A stretch of 64,000 nt of DNA from Rachicladosporium sp. CCFEE 5018 (taxonomy: Eukaryota; Ascomycota; Dothideomycetes; Cladosporiales; Cladosporiaceae): contig KZ111155.1 of NCBI GenBank assembly GCA_002077045.2, positions 505,883-569,882 of the forward strand, written 5' to 3'. Below, piece after piece: positions 32,325-42,912 of the stretch; position 1 is the first letter of the stretch, and each line of letters starts with the position of its first letter. The notes beneath the pieces were generated by a model. That model did not search any database and was not told where the DNA came from. It was given only the letters and a program-made list of their open reading frames with translations. Made by a program: the position numbers and the translations under genes.

Positions 32325-35299
32325 TCAAGCTAAGCTCGCAAACCCTCGCTTCCTCTTCCCCTTGCTGAGATCCGACTCTTCATCCTCCTCCTCCCCATCG
32401 ACCCAGCCCGTACCCGCCTCTCGCTCCCTGGCTTCAACGCCCATGATCTCCAAGCCAGCGAGATTGAAACCAAACACACCCTTCTGCCCTTTCACCCACG
32501 CCCCACTAGCATCAAAAATCTCCTGAAGCTCAGCCCTCAGTCCGCCGGAGGAGATGATCTGGTTCATGTGCGCTTGTAACAGGAAATATGTAACCCGCCA
32601 CGCGAGCTCGGGCTGCATCTTTCGGCGGAAGAGAATCGCCAGGAAGGTGAATAAGGCAGGGAGATGGGCGAAGGGCAAGATCAAAAGCGCGTCGTTTAGA
32701 CTTGCTGGAGGGATCTTGCGGAGTGTGGAGAGGACGTGACTTTCTGGCGAGGGGGAGCCGAGGGCCAGGAATATGGGGTCGCGTTGAGGCGGCGGGATAG
32801 TGGTGGGGTTTGCGGCGTGAGCCTGCGAGGCGAGGAGATCGGGGTAGGCGAGGTCGAGGGCTTCGAGGAGCTTTTCGCCGGACGTGAGGGTGCTGAGAGT
32901 TTGTTTCGACGCCGCTGCCGTGGAAGTATCATTCGCATCGCCGTCTTCGTCCCGCGCGTCGCGGTCAAGATTCGCTGCGAGGGTAGCTTCGTACATCTCC
33001 TCTAGCTCCCTTTCGCGTTCTTCCTCGAGGAAGACCAAGTCGTCGCCAACGCTCCAGACGCGTATGCTCTTGTCGTGGCCGGCTGTTACGATCGTTTCGC
33101 CTGTGCGGGAGACGGCCATGGCCCAGATTTCGCCGTGATGACCATCCAACTTCTGAATCTGCTCGAATTTGTCTCCGTCCCAGGATTTGAGCACGCCATC
33201 TTTGGAAGCCGAGAAGAGGAGGTGAGATTCGTCTTTTTCAACGGGGTGGGGAATGAATGACACCTGCATAACGGAATCCTGATGCGCGAAGAATGCTTTG
33301 TGGCAGTCGCCGAAATCGAGACCCCAGATCCGAACGTTTTTGTCGGCGCTGCAGGTGGCTATGAGCTTGCTGTCGGCTGCGATGGAGATGTTTAGGACTG
33401 GCAATTTGTGGCCGTAGAGCGTGAGGAAGAGTTTCAGGCTGTCGGTGAAGAAGACTTTGACGGTATTGTCTAGCGTGCTGAGGGCCAGAAGGCGGGCGTC
33501 GGGCGAGAAGCAGAGGGAGAGGATGTCGTCTGACAGCTTCAGTATCCGAGTTTGGGTGAGCTTGAGCCGTTGCGTCGTGCGCAGCGTACCAGGGACTTCT
33601 TCAGACACGATGTCGAAGCGCCAGAACTTCGCGCTCTTGTCTGCACTTCCCGTGACGACGGATTTGCCGTCTGGGTGCACAGCTAGCGTCCAGATTGCGG
33701 AGTCGTGCGCGGGGATACTCTCGATGAGCGTGCTAGTGCTGACGTCGTAGAGTTCTAGCTCGCCGGTTTTGGTTCCTAGCAAAACGATGCGGTCTCCTGG
33801 TAGGAAGGCGGAGCAAAGCGCTTGACCACAGTCGAGCGTGCGGAGGCAGGTCTGGGTTCGTAAGTTCCAGACTTTGAGTTGCCCGCTCGAGGCTGAGGCT
33901 AGCATACGATCGTCGGAGGAGAGGGCTAGGGTGCGGATGTCGGAGCGGTGGCCTGAGAGCTCGACTGCGAGGGATCGCGTGTGTTCTGGGGGTTCTTTCG
34001 AGTCTGATTGGGTGAGGGCGCGGTGGGAGGTGAGGGTGTAGAGCTCGAGTTGGTTGTTCGTGGTTGCTGCTAGGATTTGGAAGGACTTGTTGTTGCGGCT
34101 TCCGGGCGCTGCCCAGTCTACTGATCGAACTTTGCCACCGGTGCGGATGATCGTGTATGGTACGAAGACATCGCCTACAGCTGGCGCAGGTGTCTCTTCC
34201 TCAGCCTCTGCGGGTAATGTCTCGCCAGTCGCAGCAGCCTTTTCACGTCGTCGCTTCCGCTTGCGCTGTAGATGTCGATGTATCTCCTCGGGTGTTCGTA
34301 TCCGCAGAATCTCCACCGCCTTCTCCGAGCCATGTACAGCAACGTAGTCCTGCTTCGGGTGGAAGGAGACCTCGATCGTCCGATCCTTGCCCTGTCGCAG
34401 CAGTATCCCTTCACTCTGTAAGACATCCTGCCTCTTGCCCTGTCCAGCAGCACCAGTCCCAAGCTCAACCAGTGCATACAAGTCCAGACTCCACACTTTC
34501 AGCTCGCTATCGTTGCCCGCAGTGATGAAAGCGTCCCCATCTCGATTCAGCCCCAGCGCCCAACACTCGCCTCCACTCTGCGCAACGTGCGTCTCAACGC
34601 AGTGCGGCGTAACGAGATCCCACAACTTGACCAGCGAGTCTTTCGAAGTACTCAATAGATACCTCTCCTCGAACTCCTCTTCCTCCCCACTGTCCCCCAC
34701 GTCCACAGCCTCATCCGTATGCGGGCTCTGTCGTCTCGAGACTGGCGTTCGGACGAAGTGAAGTCCAGTAATCATGTCCTTGTGCCCTCTGAGCTTGAAC
34801 TCAGCCGTCTCACTTAGCAGATTCCACACAATAATGTCCGTATCCCTCCCCCCACTAGCCAGCCGCGTGCCCTCATGATCAAAGACCAGCCTCTCCACTG
34901 CTCCCCTGTGCGCATTGAACGCCACTACAACCTGCCCGCTCAAAGCATCCCATATCTTGATCGCGCCGTCTGAGTAGCCCACGGCTATGAGGTCTGGTTG
35001 GGGAGCGCATTGCGAAAGGCAGGTTACGAGGGCGCGGGAGGAGGCATCGTGCCAGCGGGAGAGGAGGGCGCCGGTTTTGATGTCCCAGGCGAGGACTGCT
35101 TCGTTGGCGGCGGTGTAGGCTTTGCCGGCGCCGGTACTGCGGGCGGATGAGGTGGTATTAGAGGATGGGGACCAGAGGGTGTTGGAGGTTGTGGTGCAGA
35201 TTGTGCCAAAGGAGGTCGTGGGCTCGTATTTACTGGGAATGTTAGTGAAGGGTATGCGACCGGATATTGATCGATTGCTTACCTATAAGACCGCACCAT
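32325..35299 (-). CDS. utp12: Utp12/Dip2, SSU processome WD40 protein, copy A
   Basis: Two exons on the minus strand: a 17 bp first exon (35299-35283, MVRSY plus 2 nt), then 35232-32325, giving 974 aa. The tandem WD40 repeats form a double propeller: WDIKTGALLSRW, VGYSDGAIKIWD, SGGRDTDIIVWN, STSKDSLVKLWD, TGSADKSAKFWRF, CSADKNVRIWGLDFGDCHK, FAHQDSVM, GHDKSIRVWSV. The C-terminal Utp12 domain has VFLEEERERELEEMYE, GEKLLEALDLA and DALLILPFAHL, closely matching yeast Dip2/Utp12. It works in the nucleolus in the UTP-B complex for early 18S rRNA processing. The end is basic (KGKRKRGF). The 49 bp first intron follows a tiny exon, a structure shared with copy B. Length equals copy B exactly. Confidence 0.95.
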
Positions 35300-35530
35300 G
35301 ACTACTTCTGGTGCATTGTACCTTCGCTCATCTCAACTCGGATCGGGAACAAAAAGTTCCCTGCGACACTTCCCCACAGCGTGGCGTCGCGGAACTTAGC
35401 CGCTGTAAGTACGAGGGTAGCAGCATCCCACCTCGACACATTCCCATTGCCTACAGAGGGGTGTCCAGCCAACAGCACTCGCATCTTGTGCTTCACATCT
35501 TGTCTCAGGGCACACACACAACCACCCACG

Positions 35531-36625
35531 ATGCTCCTCCTCGACTACCAAAACGTCCTCATCGAGTCCATCCTCAAAGACCGCTTCGCACCCGAGTAAG
35601 GCAGTACCACACCTGCCAAACAACGTACCATACCTCCAACTAACAAGACTCCCCAGCGCCTCACCAACCTCCATCGACCAAATCGTCTCCGACTTCGACA
35701 ACGTAACCTTCCACATCTCCACGCCCACCTCAAAATCCCAGATCCTAATCTCCCTGCGCATAAAATGTTACCCCGAGCTGGTGGCCCAAGGCGCCCAATC
35801 CGTGCTAGAACGCGAGTACGGCAGTCTGATAGTGAGTCCCGAGTCGGGGTATGATTTCAGTCTACAAGTCGACCTCAATGCTCTGCCCTCAAGCCAAGAG
35901 GAGCGGGACGACTTAGTGCGGAAGATAAGTCTGCTGAAGCGGAACGCCATGGCTGCGCCGTTCGAGCAGGCTTTCTCGGAGTATGCCCAGCTGCGGGAGG
36001 AAGTCTCGAAATACACATCCGAAGCCGCACCACAGGGCGTGCGAGAGGGAGGGGAGGTGCGGGCGATTCATTATAGAGAGGAAGAGGCGATCTACATCAA
36101 GCCTAGTCATGATCGCGTGACGGTGATCTTCTCGACCGTGTTTCGGGAGGAGACGGATCGGGTGTTTGGGAAGGTGTTTTTGCAGGAGTTTGTGGATGCT
36201 AGGAGGCGGGCGATTCAGAATGCGCCGCAAGTGCTGTTTCGCAACGACCCTCCACTAGAGCTGCAAGGCTTACCGGAGGTGAAGAGCGGGAAGGGGGATG
36301 TTGGGTATATCACATTCGGTATGCGGACACTTCCTGTCCACCCTGTATTGACCATCTAATACTGACGCATCATCTAGTCCTCTTCCCCCGCCACCTCTCC
36401 TCCTCAGACCGGCAGCAAGAAGTCATCTCGCACATCCAGACGTTTCGCGATTACTTCCACTACCACATCAAAGCCTCGAAAGCGTACATCCACTCGCGAA
36501 TGCGGCGGCGGACGGCGGATTTCTTGCAAGTACTGCGGAGAGCGAGACCCGAGGAGGTGGAGGCTGGTGGAGTGCAGAAGGAACGCAAGACGGCTAGCGG
36601 GAGGACGTTTAGGGTGCAGGCTTGA
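35531..36625 (+). CDS. arc35: Arp2/3 complex subunit 2 (Arc35/p34-Arc), copy A
   Basis: Three exons: 35531-35595, 35657-36318 and 36378-36625, encoding 324 aa. Recognised by [107 protein letters not shown] and [19 protein letters not shown], the standard p34-Arc sequence. It is a core actin-binding subunit of the Arp2/3 complex, which nucleates branched actin at cortical patches during endocytosis. Introns are 61 and 59 bp. It is divergent from UTP12, with about 230 bp between the two starts, so the promoters are shared or overlap. Confidence 0.96.
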
Positions 36626-37260
36626 GCTAGCAATGACTCCTCAACGTGTGACCAACGCCGGCTATTTTAACCATCGCAGCATCTTCTCATCGGTCCACCA
36701 CCCACCCCGATCGGCAAGACCCTTGCCAGCTCCCCCGCGGCTACCAATCTCTCCCTTCGCAACACACGACCGGCCTCTCCTTGCTCCCTGCTCCCCGCTC
36801 GACGCCTTGAAGCCAGAGCCCTCGAGTCAGCCCCGGCGCATGCTCAGCTGATCGCAAAGTTTGGCTCAGACACATTTCTGCGGGCAAGCTCGAGCAGCGT
36901 CCGATGCTTGGAGGCAGTGCAGATTTGGGACCGTAGCAGCCGGTGGCTTGTGCATAGCGCACTGTAGAGCTCAAAGCCTCAAGCACAGTTACGTGCGCCA
37001 TACCATCCCACTCCTCACTCGACTCGCTTGATATCACTCTGTTGATCGTGTCGTCTAGATGCCGTAGCTTCCGCGCAATTGATAAAGCCTCTGGTCGTTG
37101 GATCGCATGCGCTAGGTGTTGGTTAGCGTTGACTCGGCTCCTGATCGACTTGTACTTGCTTACATTACTTGGCTGAGGCTCTATTTCCTTGCTCCTCTTG
37201 CCATGACCGTTTCATGTCTGATCTTGTGATTCGAACGTGTGCTGTCATTTACATTCACTC
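36626..37260. other. Non-homologous intergenic segment, copy A side
   Basis: About 630 bp between ARC35 and the small conserved ORF. Unlike most of the block, I cannot align it with copy B (57593-58189) by eye. No gene recognised; the short ORFs have no motif. Confidence 0.6.
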
Positions 37261-37449
37261 ATGTGGAACCAGAGACATGGTTTCATCGGCACCTCGAAAT
37301 CGCAAGTGCATTTTACGAAGTGTCTCGATAGTCGTCCTCTTCTCGAGCCGCGTGGGATGCAGGTACGACCGCCGTTTGTGGAGCTCCTGCTTCGGAATAG
37401 CGAGCCGAGGACGTGGGAGGACATCGTGAACTCTGGACTTCGAACTTGA
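37261..37449 (+). CDS. Conserved 62-aa small ORF of unknown function, copy A
   Basis: Open from the ATG at 37261 to a TGA at 37449. Copy B has the same ORF (58 aa). In the alignable codons I count 12 differences, 9 of them in third positions, which suggests selection on the protein. Homology to copy B starts only about 12 nt before the ATG. Sequence begins MWNQRHGF and contains LLEPRGMQVRPPFVELLL. No signal peptide or membrane helix. It could be a complete small protein or the last exon of a longer gene. I do not recognise it. Confidence 0.45.
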   Translation: MWNQRHGFIGTSKSQVHFTKCLDSRPLLEPRGMQVRPPFVELLLRNSEPRTWEDIVNSGLRT

Positions 37450-37522
37450 CACTCAAGGGAGAGGTGAATATGGTTTCGTGAAGAACGATCAAGTTTGAAT
37501 ACGAATCGAGGTGGATTCATGG

Positions 37523-37875
37523 GCTGTCGTCAGCTTCGTCTATATATACGACCCCGATCCCTCCACACAAGCGAACGCTCACGCCATCCTCTGCGCAGCG
37601 ATCCCATTGAATTCCTGGCAATCACGTCTCATAATCTCGGATTATCTACGGATCCACTGCGCCGGTCTCATGTGTCCTTCTAACATCCCACTTTCACAAC
37701 ACATCGTGCCAGATCCGCACCGTATCGTACGTCTGCCCAGACTGGGAAGCAGGGTCGAGAGACGCTTGTGATGGGCTGAGTTGACTCGCGTGATGTGGGT
37801 GTATTTCGGAGTGCTGGGGATCGCTGGGGTGTGAAGCAGGGAAATCGGAGGTTGTTCGGATGGGCGGTGCCGAAG
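37523..37875. other. Second conserved block of unknown function, copy A
   Basis: About 350 bp strongly similar to 58449-58802. A plus frame here is open (37511-37771) but copy B carries a 1-nt insertion near its start, and a minus frame is open too. Coding status is therefore undecided. The flanks diverge quickly. Confidence 0.4.
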
Positions 37876-38254
37876 ACGATAAGCGGAACTTGGCTGCAGT
37901 TTGAGTTGCAGATTGGGGATGCAGGGGGGGTGTGGCGGAGGCATGGTGGCGGTGCTGTGGCTATGCTTCTTTGAAGATCGCAGGGCTTGGCGGGCGGGCC
38001 TCGTTGTGGTAATGATGGTCGGTCGCTGAAGGTCGTGTAATGTCTTGGAGTGGGCTGTGTAGGCGCGTGTGACGGTGTGGGCACAGGATCGTGTCGAAGG
38101 CGTCATGTGCATGTTAATATTCCCTCCATCGCTGGGTCCGTGGCCCGTTGGGCTTTAATCAAACATCGGCCTTGCTCGTAACCTCGCAGGAGCCACCTCC
38201 TAGAGTCTGCTTGTGTTTGGAGCTTAAAGCCGTGTCAATACTTCATCGCATTGC

Positions 38255-38728
38255 TCAAGCACCCTCCAGCTCCCTGCTCCGATCCCTCAAGAATTCTGAC
38301 AACCATAGCAGCGGCTTCTCAGGCTCGTACATAGCAATATACTTCATGCCCTCTAGCAGATGAGGCGTGAGGTTCTGGTTGAGGTATTGTCTTGTCGGAC
38401 CACCATGAGGGATCGGCTTTGCGTTGGGTGGAGGAGGGATGGAGGGTTGCTGGGTAGGTGGGGCGGAAGGGCGGGGAGGGGTGGCTGTGGAGGACGCGGC
38501 GGGCTGGATGGTGGAGAGGTGCTCTGTCGGAGCGGAAGCCATAGGCGCTGAAGCCGGTGCGATCGACGTTGTCGTGGTGTCTAAAGACGCATCCAGGCCC
38601 TGAGCGTACAATTAGCAGTTGAAGAGGACTAATGCGTTCGGATCGCCTACAACAGGGTCGCCTCCTTCTCTCATCTCGACATCTTGCACGACGGATGCGA
38701 CACCGTTTGATGTGACTTCGTCTGCCAT
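38255..38728 (-). CDS. sdc1: Sdc1, COMPASS subunit with Dpy-30 motif, copy A
   Basis: Two exons: 38728-38651 (26 codons) and 38599-38255, encoding 140 aa, with a 51 bp intron. The C-terminal Dpy-30 motif is clear: TRQYLNQNLTPHLLEGMKYI then YEPEKPLLWLSEFLRDRS, the short two-helix dimerisation motif that docks Sdc1 into the Set1/COMPASS histone H3K4 methyltransferase. The N-terminus and the Pro/Ser/Ala-rich middle are low complexity. The N-terminal 50 residues differ strongly from copy B (140 versus 136 aa) while the Dpy-30 motif is nearly identical, so only the motif is constrained. Confidence 0.9.
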
Positions 38729-39814
38729 GCTTGCTCAGCAACAAAGTGAGGCACGTGATAATGATCGCCAACTGCCAGTGTTGAGCTACCTTATGTTTGT
38801 GCTTGACAACGCGGTCAATGGGAACTTTAGACGCGCCGGATGATCCTTGGCAGGCACATCCCACACTCGACCTGGACTTCACCTCAACTGCGTCTGTCTA
38901 CCCAAAAGTGTAAAATCGATAGTAAGATGTACACCGCTACCACGTAGGGGCTCACATCGATCGCTGCTCCATCGAATATGCTCCATCGAATACGCGACGA
39001 TGCGTTGGCGAAGACACCGGGAACATTCGGCGAAGTCCAGCGCACCTGCGCGATCTGGTTCGATCACTCCGATTCAACCTTACCTTGATCGCAACAGCGC
39101 ATTCTACAAGTCCAGCCGATGCCATGCGCGCAGTTTGACTCCCAGGTTATGGCTCGATGCCCTTGAGATGCGCAAGGGCAGCGTTCATGCAAGTGGCCGG
39201 GAGAATCGGGCAGTCAGCGAGCTGCTCACCCCATGCTCTGCAGAGGGCAAACCCATTCTCGTCCAGATGTCTCCCTTAGCAAGTGCAAAACCACACAATT
39301 TTTTATTCACAACTTCCCCAAAGCTACCAACCAACATTACTATTGTGCCTACAGCTGACGTGAAGTGCTCTTGTCCTTGTCTGTACGCCTGCACATGCTA
39401 TCAATACGTACAATCTTGAAGCCCCTCCTTCACCTCTCTGGCAAAAGTGAACAATTCTGGCGCTGCTTGGAATGTCGCCGGAAGCTGAATTTGGCTGCCC
39501 ACGCTGCAGATTCTGGCTCGACCGCCCATTTCCAACGCCTGGGCTCACTCCTCACATGCGACTTGCTCACGCCCATGAGCAAGTGATCGGCGCCTGACCA
39601 GCTTTCTGAGCCTACGTAAGCTAGCACATGTCAGCCTGTTGCTCTGAGTCGGAGATTGAGGTGTTCAGTTTGCCATTGGTCCCAATCACCACTGCGACCC
39701 TACAACGATCTCTACTCTTCAACGATCACCTCCTCCCTGCGCATCCTACCTTGATCATACCTTCTGTCAACATCAGTATCGACATCAACATCTACCTCAG
39801 CGTCAACGTACAGC
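38729..39814. other. Divergent intergenic region between SDC1 and the 2EXR-like gene, copy A
   Basis: About 1.1 kb. Most of it cannot be aligned to copy B by eye, except the conserved promoter segment near 39488-39631. Short ORFs are not supported. Confidence 0.55.
39488..39631 (+). promoter_or_regulatory. Conserved promoter segment upstream of the 2EXR-like gene, copy A
   Basis: In otherwise diverged DNA, blocks are shared with copy B (60398-60541): TTTGGCTGCCC, GCTCGAC, CCATTTCCA, CTCACTC, ACTTGCTC and GCCTACGTAAG...AGCACATGT. TACGTAA/TACGTCA resembles a bZIP/CRE half-site. The last block lies about 185 bp upstream of the ATG. Function is inferred from conservation. Confidence 0.5.
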
Positions 39815-41711
39815 ATGGCAGTAAAGACTCCTCAGGGAGGTTTTCCGCGTTCAGCCCTTCAGTGACAGCCCCAAACTAATCGTTTCGCAGAAGGCAGAGA
39901 CTGTCACGCCCAAGAAGCAGACCGCTAAGAAGGACTCTAGTAAAACCGAGACTATCAAATTCGATGATGCCAAGAAGCAGACTCCGAAGAAAGACAAGAA
40001 GGAGGTTTCGAAGAAAGCCGTCACTCCGGAGAACGACGATGACGATGCCAGCTCAAAGGCTGAGCACACCTCTGCCGTCAAGAAGAAGAAGGAGCCGGTG
40101 AAGTACACACCGCTTCTCAAGGAGGTTGGCGGGCTGCCTGTTCCAGTCGATGTTACGTTTATGGGAGAGTCGGTGCAGTCTAAGGTAATATCGTGCTTCT
40201 TGCTCGATCAAGTGAACTTCAGAGCTGACTTCCTCATAGGCCGGTAAGCCGGGCACCTTCTCCCACACTCTCAAGCTGGATGCGACTGCACCCTTCGAGC
40301 TTGTTCAGACTGTGCGTACAAACCCTTACTTCAACCTTCTAATACACACTTGCTGACACAAAAGCAGTACGTGGCCAGTGATGGCGTGTATGAGGGAGCC
40401 CAAGTCATCATCCTCAGACCCGCCAAGCCCTTCAAGCTCATGCAGCTGCCCAAGGAGCTGCGCCTGCGCATATACAACTTCTATTTCGCGCCCAAGGGCG
40501 AGGCCATCAGTGTCGACACGAAGCGCAAGGGTGGCGGTGGTATCGTGTACGCCAAGTCGTACGCCGAGGGCAGCAAGTTCCGCATCGCCTTGCTCGCAAT
40601 CTCCCAGGAGGTCAGTGGGCCTCTTCTTCTTCTAAATTACCCTTCACTGACGCATGAATGCAGATCCACAAGGAAGCCACCTCTACCTTCTACAGCCAGC
40701 CGATCTCCGTTCCCGACACAACTTCCGTCCTCGAATTCCTCGGCAGCCTCCCCAACTACGCCAAGCCCATGCTCCGCGACCTCACAATCAAGTCGGTTCA
40801 GAGGAACCCCCGCACCGCATTCTCCTTCCTCCAAGAGGCCAAGCACCTTCGCAAGCTTACGCTGAAGAGCTGGTACTACCACAACGAGGAGCCCACTAAG
40901 GCTGCGACGGTGTTCTGGTCGGAGGCGTCGAAGATGCTGGAGGCTTTGGCTGCCGTGACCGCCGAGAAGGTGCAGCGTACTTTCATCGAGGTGAAAGAGG
41001 ATCCTGCCGAGCCTGTCAAGAGCGAAGTCAAGCAAGTGGAGGTCACCTCTGACGGTATCGCCACGAAGATGGAGATCACAAAGACCGAGCAGACTGACAC
41101 CGAGATGGCTGAGGCTGATGCTCCCACCGCCCCGGCTGCCAACGCCGACGGCATGCATCCTACCATCACCACCGACGGCGATGGCACCTTTCCAATCATT
41201 GCCTCCGACCTGTTCGACGGCACAGTCACCACTTCCGCCGTCATCAAGTCCTCCAAGCCTGCCCCTCAAGTCATCGAGACCAAGGGCAAGCGCTCCGACG
41301 CCATCGATATACTTCACTTCGACGATAACTTCTTCACCTTCAAGGATGACGAAGGCGATACTTCGACGTACGACGATGAGATGTTGGAGGAGTTCATGGA
41401 CGCTCTCAAGGCTAAGCTCAAGTAAGTCCACCTCGTCACCATCCATCATTATCACATTGGCTGCCGCTGATTAGAGAAGGTGAGCTGAGCGACATCAACA
41501 CAGTATCCCCAAGGTTCTTGCTTGGGCCTGCGTATGCGGCACTCTCGTCAATGGACACAATTGTGGTGAGGAGCTGGAGAAGAAGAAGAAAACAGCAAAT
41601 GAGCAGAAGATGCTTGAGGCGGAATTTGAGCATCTCAGGCAAGGTCATGGGGGAGTGGAGATGTGGAAGGAGTACCCTCATGACACGGCTCGTACTGTGC
41701 TGGTTGCATGA
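39815..41711 (+). CDS. 2EXR-like protein of unknown function, copy A (six exons, shifted first donor)
   Basis: Likely exons: 39815-39820, 39891-40184, 40240-40311, 40368-40610, 40664-41421 and 41504-41711, about 526 aa. The N-terminus is Lys/Glu-rich and disordered. The core has KEPVKYTPLLKEVGGLPVPV, FKLMQLPKELRLRIYNFYF (the LPxELRxxIY motif of fungal 2EXR-like/F-box-like proteins), IALLAISQE and FWSEASKMLEAL, then an acidic tail. The ORF seems to stop at 41425, but that TAA is part of a GTAAGT donor; exon 6 then adds IPKVLAWACVCGTLVNGHNC and a coiled-coil-like tail EKKKKTANEQKMLEAEF. In copy A the first donor used in copy B (CAG|GTACGC) reads CAG|GGAGGT; a GTAAAG 15 nt upstream keeps the frame. 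Function unknown. Confidence 0.65.
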
Positions 41712-41879
41712 TGGTGTGTGCTAAGGAAACTGCTCATTGCAGAGCATAGTGGGCATGGACAAGGGTACCGCTCGGGCAGGACATTGTACTTGAGCAATCC
41801 CAACTATTCGTTGAGCTTCCGGTCGTGTTACTTTCCTAATCTGCTTTGCTCTAACCTTCTAAGTCAACAATACGTATGA

Positions 41880-42912
41880 TTAACGATAACAGGGTAACGC
41901 GCAAAGTAACGGACAATACGGCAGTCACGGCAGTTCGCCTCTATGACCACAGTCCGATAGTTCAGCAGCGAGGTCGCTCCCATGAACCTCCGATAAGATC
42001 GGCGCAGCCTTGTACGCATTTCTGGGCGCGCTCTCCATCTGCTGCATCGCTTGTACGATCTGCGATGTTCGATCTCGTGACAGTGTGCACTGGGCTTCTG
42101 CCGCTATCCGGCTTCTCTTCTCCTTGGCTACAATGACCATCGAGGCGCTGGCTATTGCAAGCAGTGCAAGGAGCGCTGCACCGAGTCCAGCGCCTAGTCC
42201 AATGGCCAATCGCTTGGGCACATAGCCTGCGGTCTCTGGAGTCGTCTGTCCCGATTGGATGATGATAGTTGGCGTGGCGGTGACGGTCGTCGTTAACATT
42301 GACGCTGGCAGTAGGGCGAAGAAGCGTTTTCAATTGCCGGATTGATGCCCGGCGCGATCATCTCGATACCGCCGAGAGAGCCGTACTTCACGACGGGACC
42401 ACTGCACCAGGTTGCATCTTTACCATCATCGGGACACCACCAATCCAGGTCTACCTTCTTGTATTGATTTGCAGTGCAAGGTAAGATGTTCGCCCATTTA
42501 CCGGTCGTGCTGTCTATGTGGCATCTCAGCTTCGCGCCATCTCATAAGAGGAATGAGGCTCTCCTACTCATGCAGAGTGCAGGGCAGTCAGCGACCGTGA
42601 TACTTGCCCAGTCCTGTATCGTGCAAGCTCCTCTGTAAATCTAGACATCGCGGAACGTCAGAAGGATGATTATTCGCGTGGCGGCTTGTGCGGACACTGT
42701 GATGTACTGACTGTGCCCCAAACTGGTCCGAAGCAGAGGCCGTTGGTGAGACACCCTGATCCAGTGCGACAACAGTGGCTGCTGCCAGCAGTCGGATTGC
42801 AAGCGACAAAGTTGTCAGCATTAGCGTCCGATCCGTCCGGCCAGTAGCAACCTGCAGAGACCGAGTGTAGATGTCGCAACAATACTAGAGCTAAGAGCCC
42901 CGGATTGCGCAT
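41880..42912 (-). pseudogene. Cys-rich single-pass membrane protein, broken copy A
   Basis: Same exon layout as the intact copy B gene: exon 1 42912-42712, exon 2 42640-42568, exon 3 from 42513. Two lesions relative to copy B: one base is missing at about 42316/42317 in exon 3, which shifts the frame and soon hits a TAA, and a TGG codon is TGA at 41925-41927, cutting the last 15 residues of the normal end. The signal peptide (MRNPGLLALVLL), Cys-rich part and transmembrane region are otherwise almost identical to copy B. Either a young pseudogene, a truncated secreted form, or an assembly base error. Confidence 0.75.

Noticed and set aside
37642..38112. 156-codon minus-strand ORF in copy A
   Set aside because: It is Pro/Ser/Arg/His-rich, not kept as one frame in copy B, and differences do not favour its silent positions.
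40637..41455. 272-codon minus-strand ORF opposite the 2EXR-like gene (also 61558-62355 in copy B)
   Set aside because: Mirror image of a GC-rich coding exon. The plus-strand exon has correct splice sites and third-position divergence.
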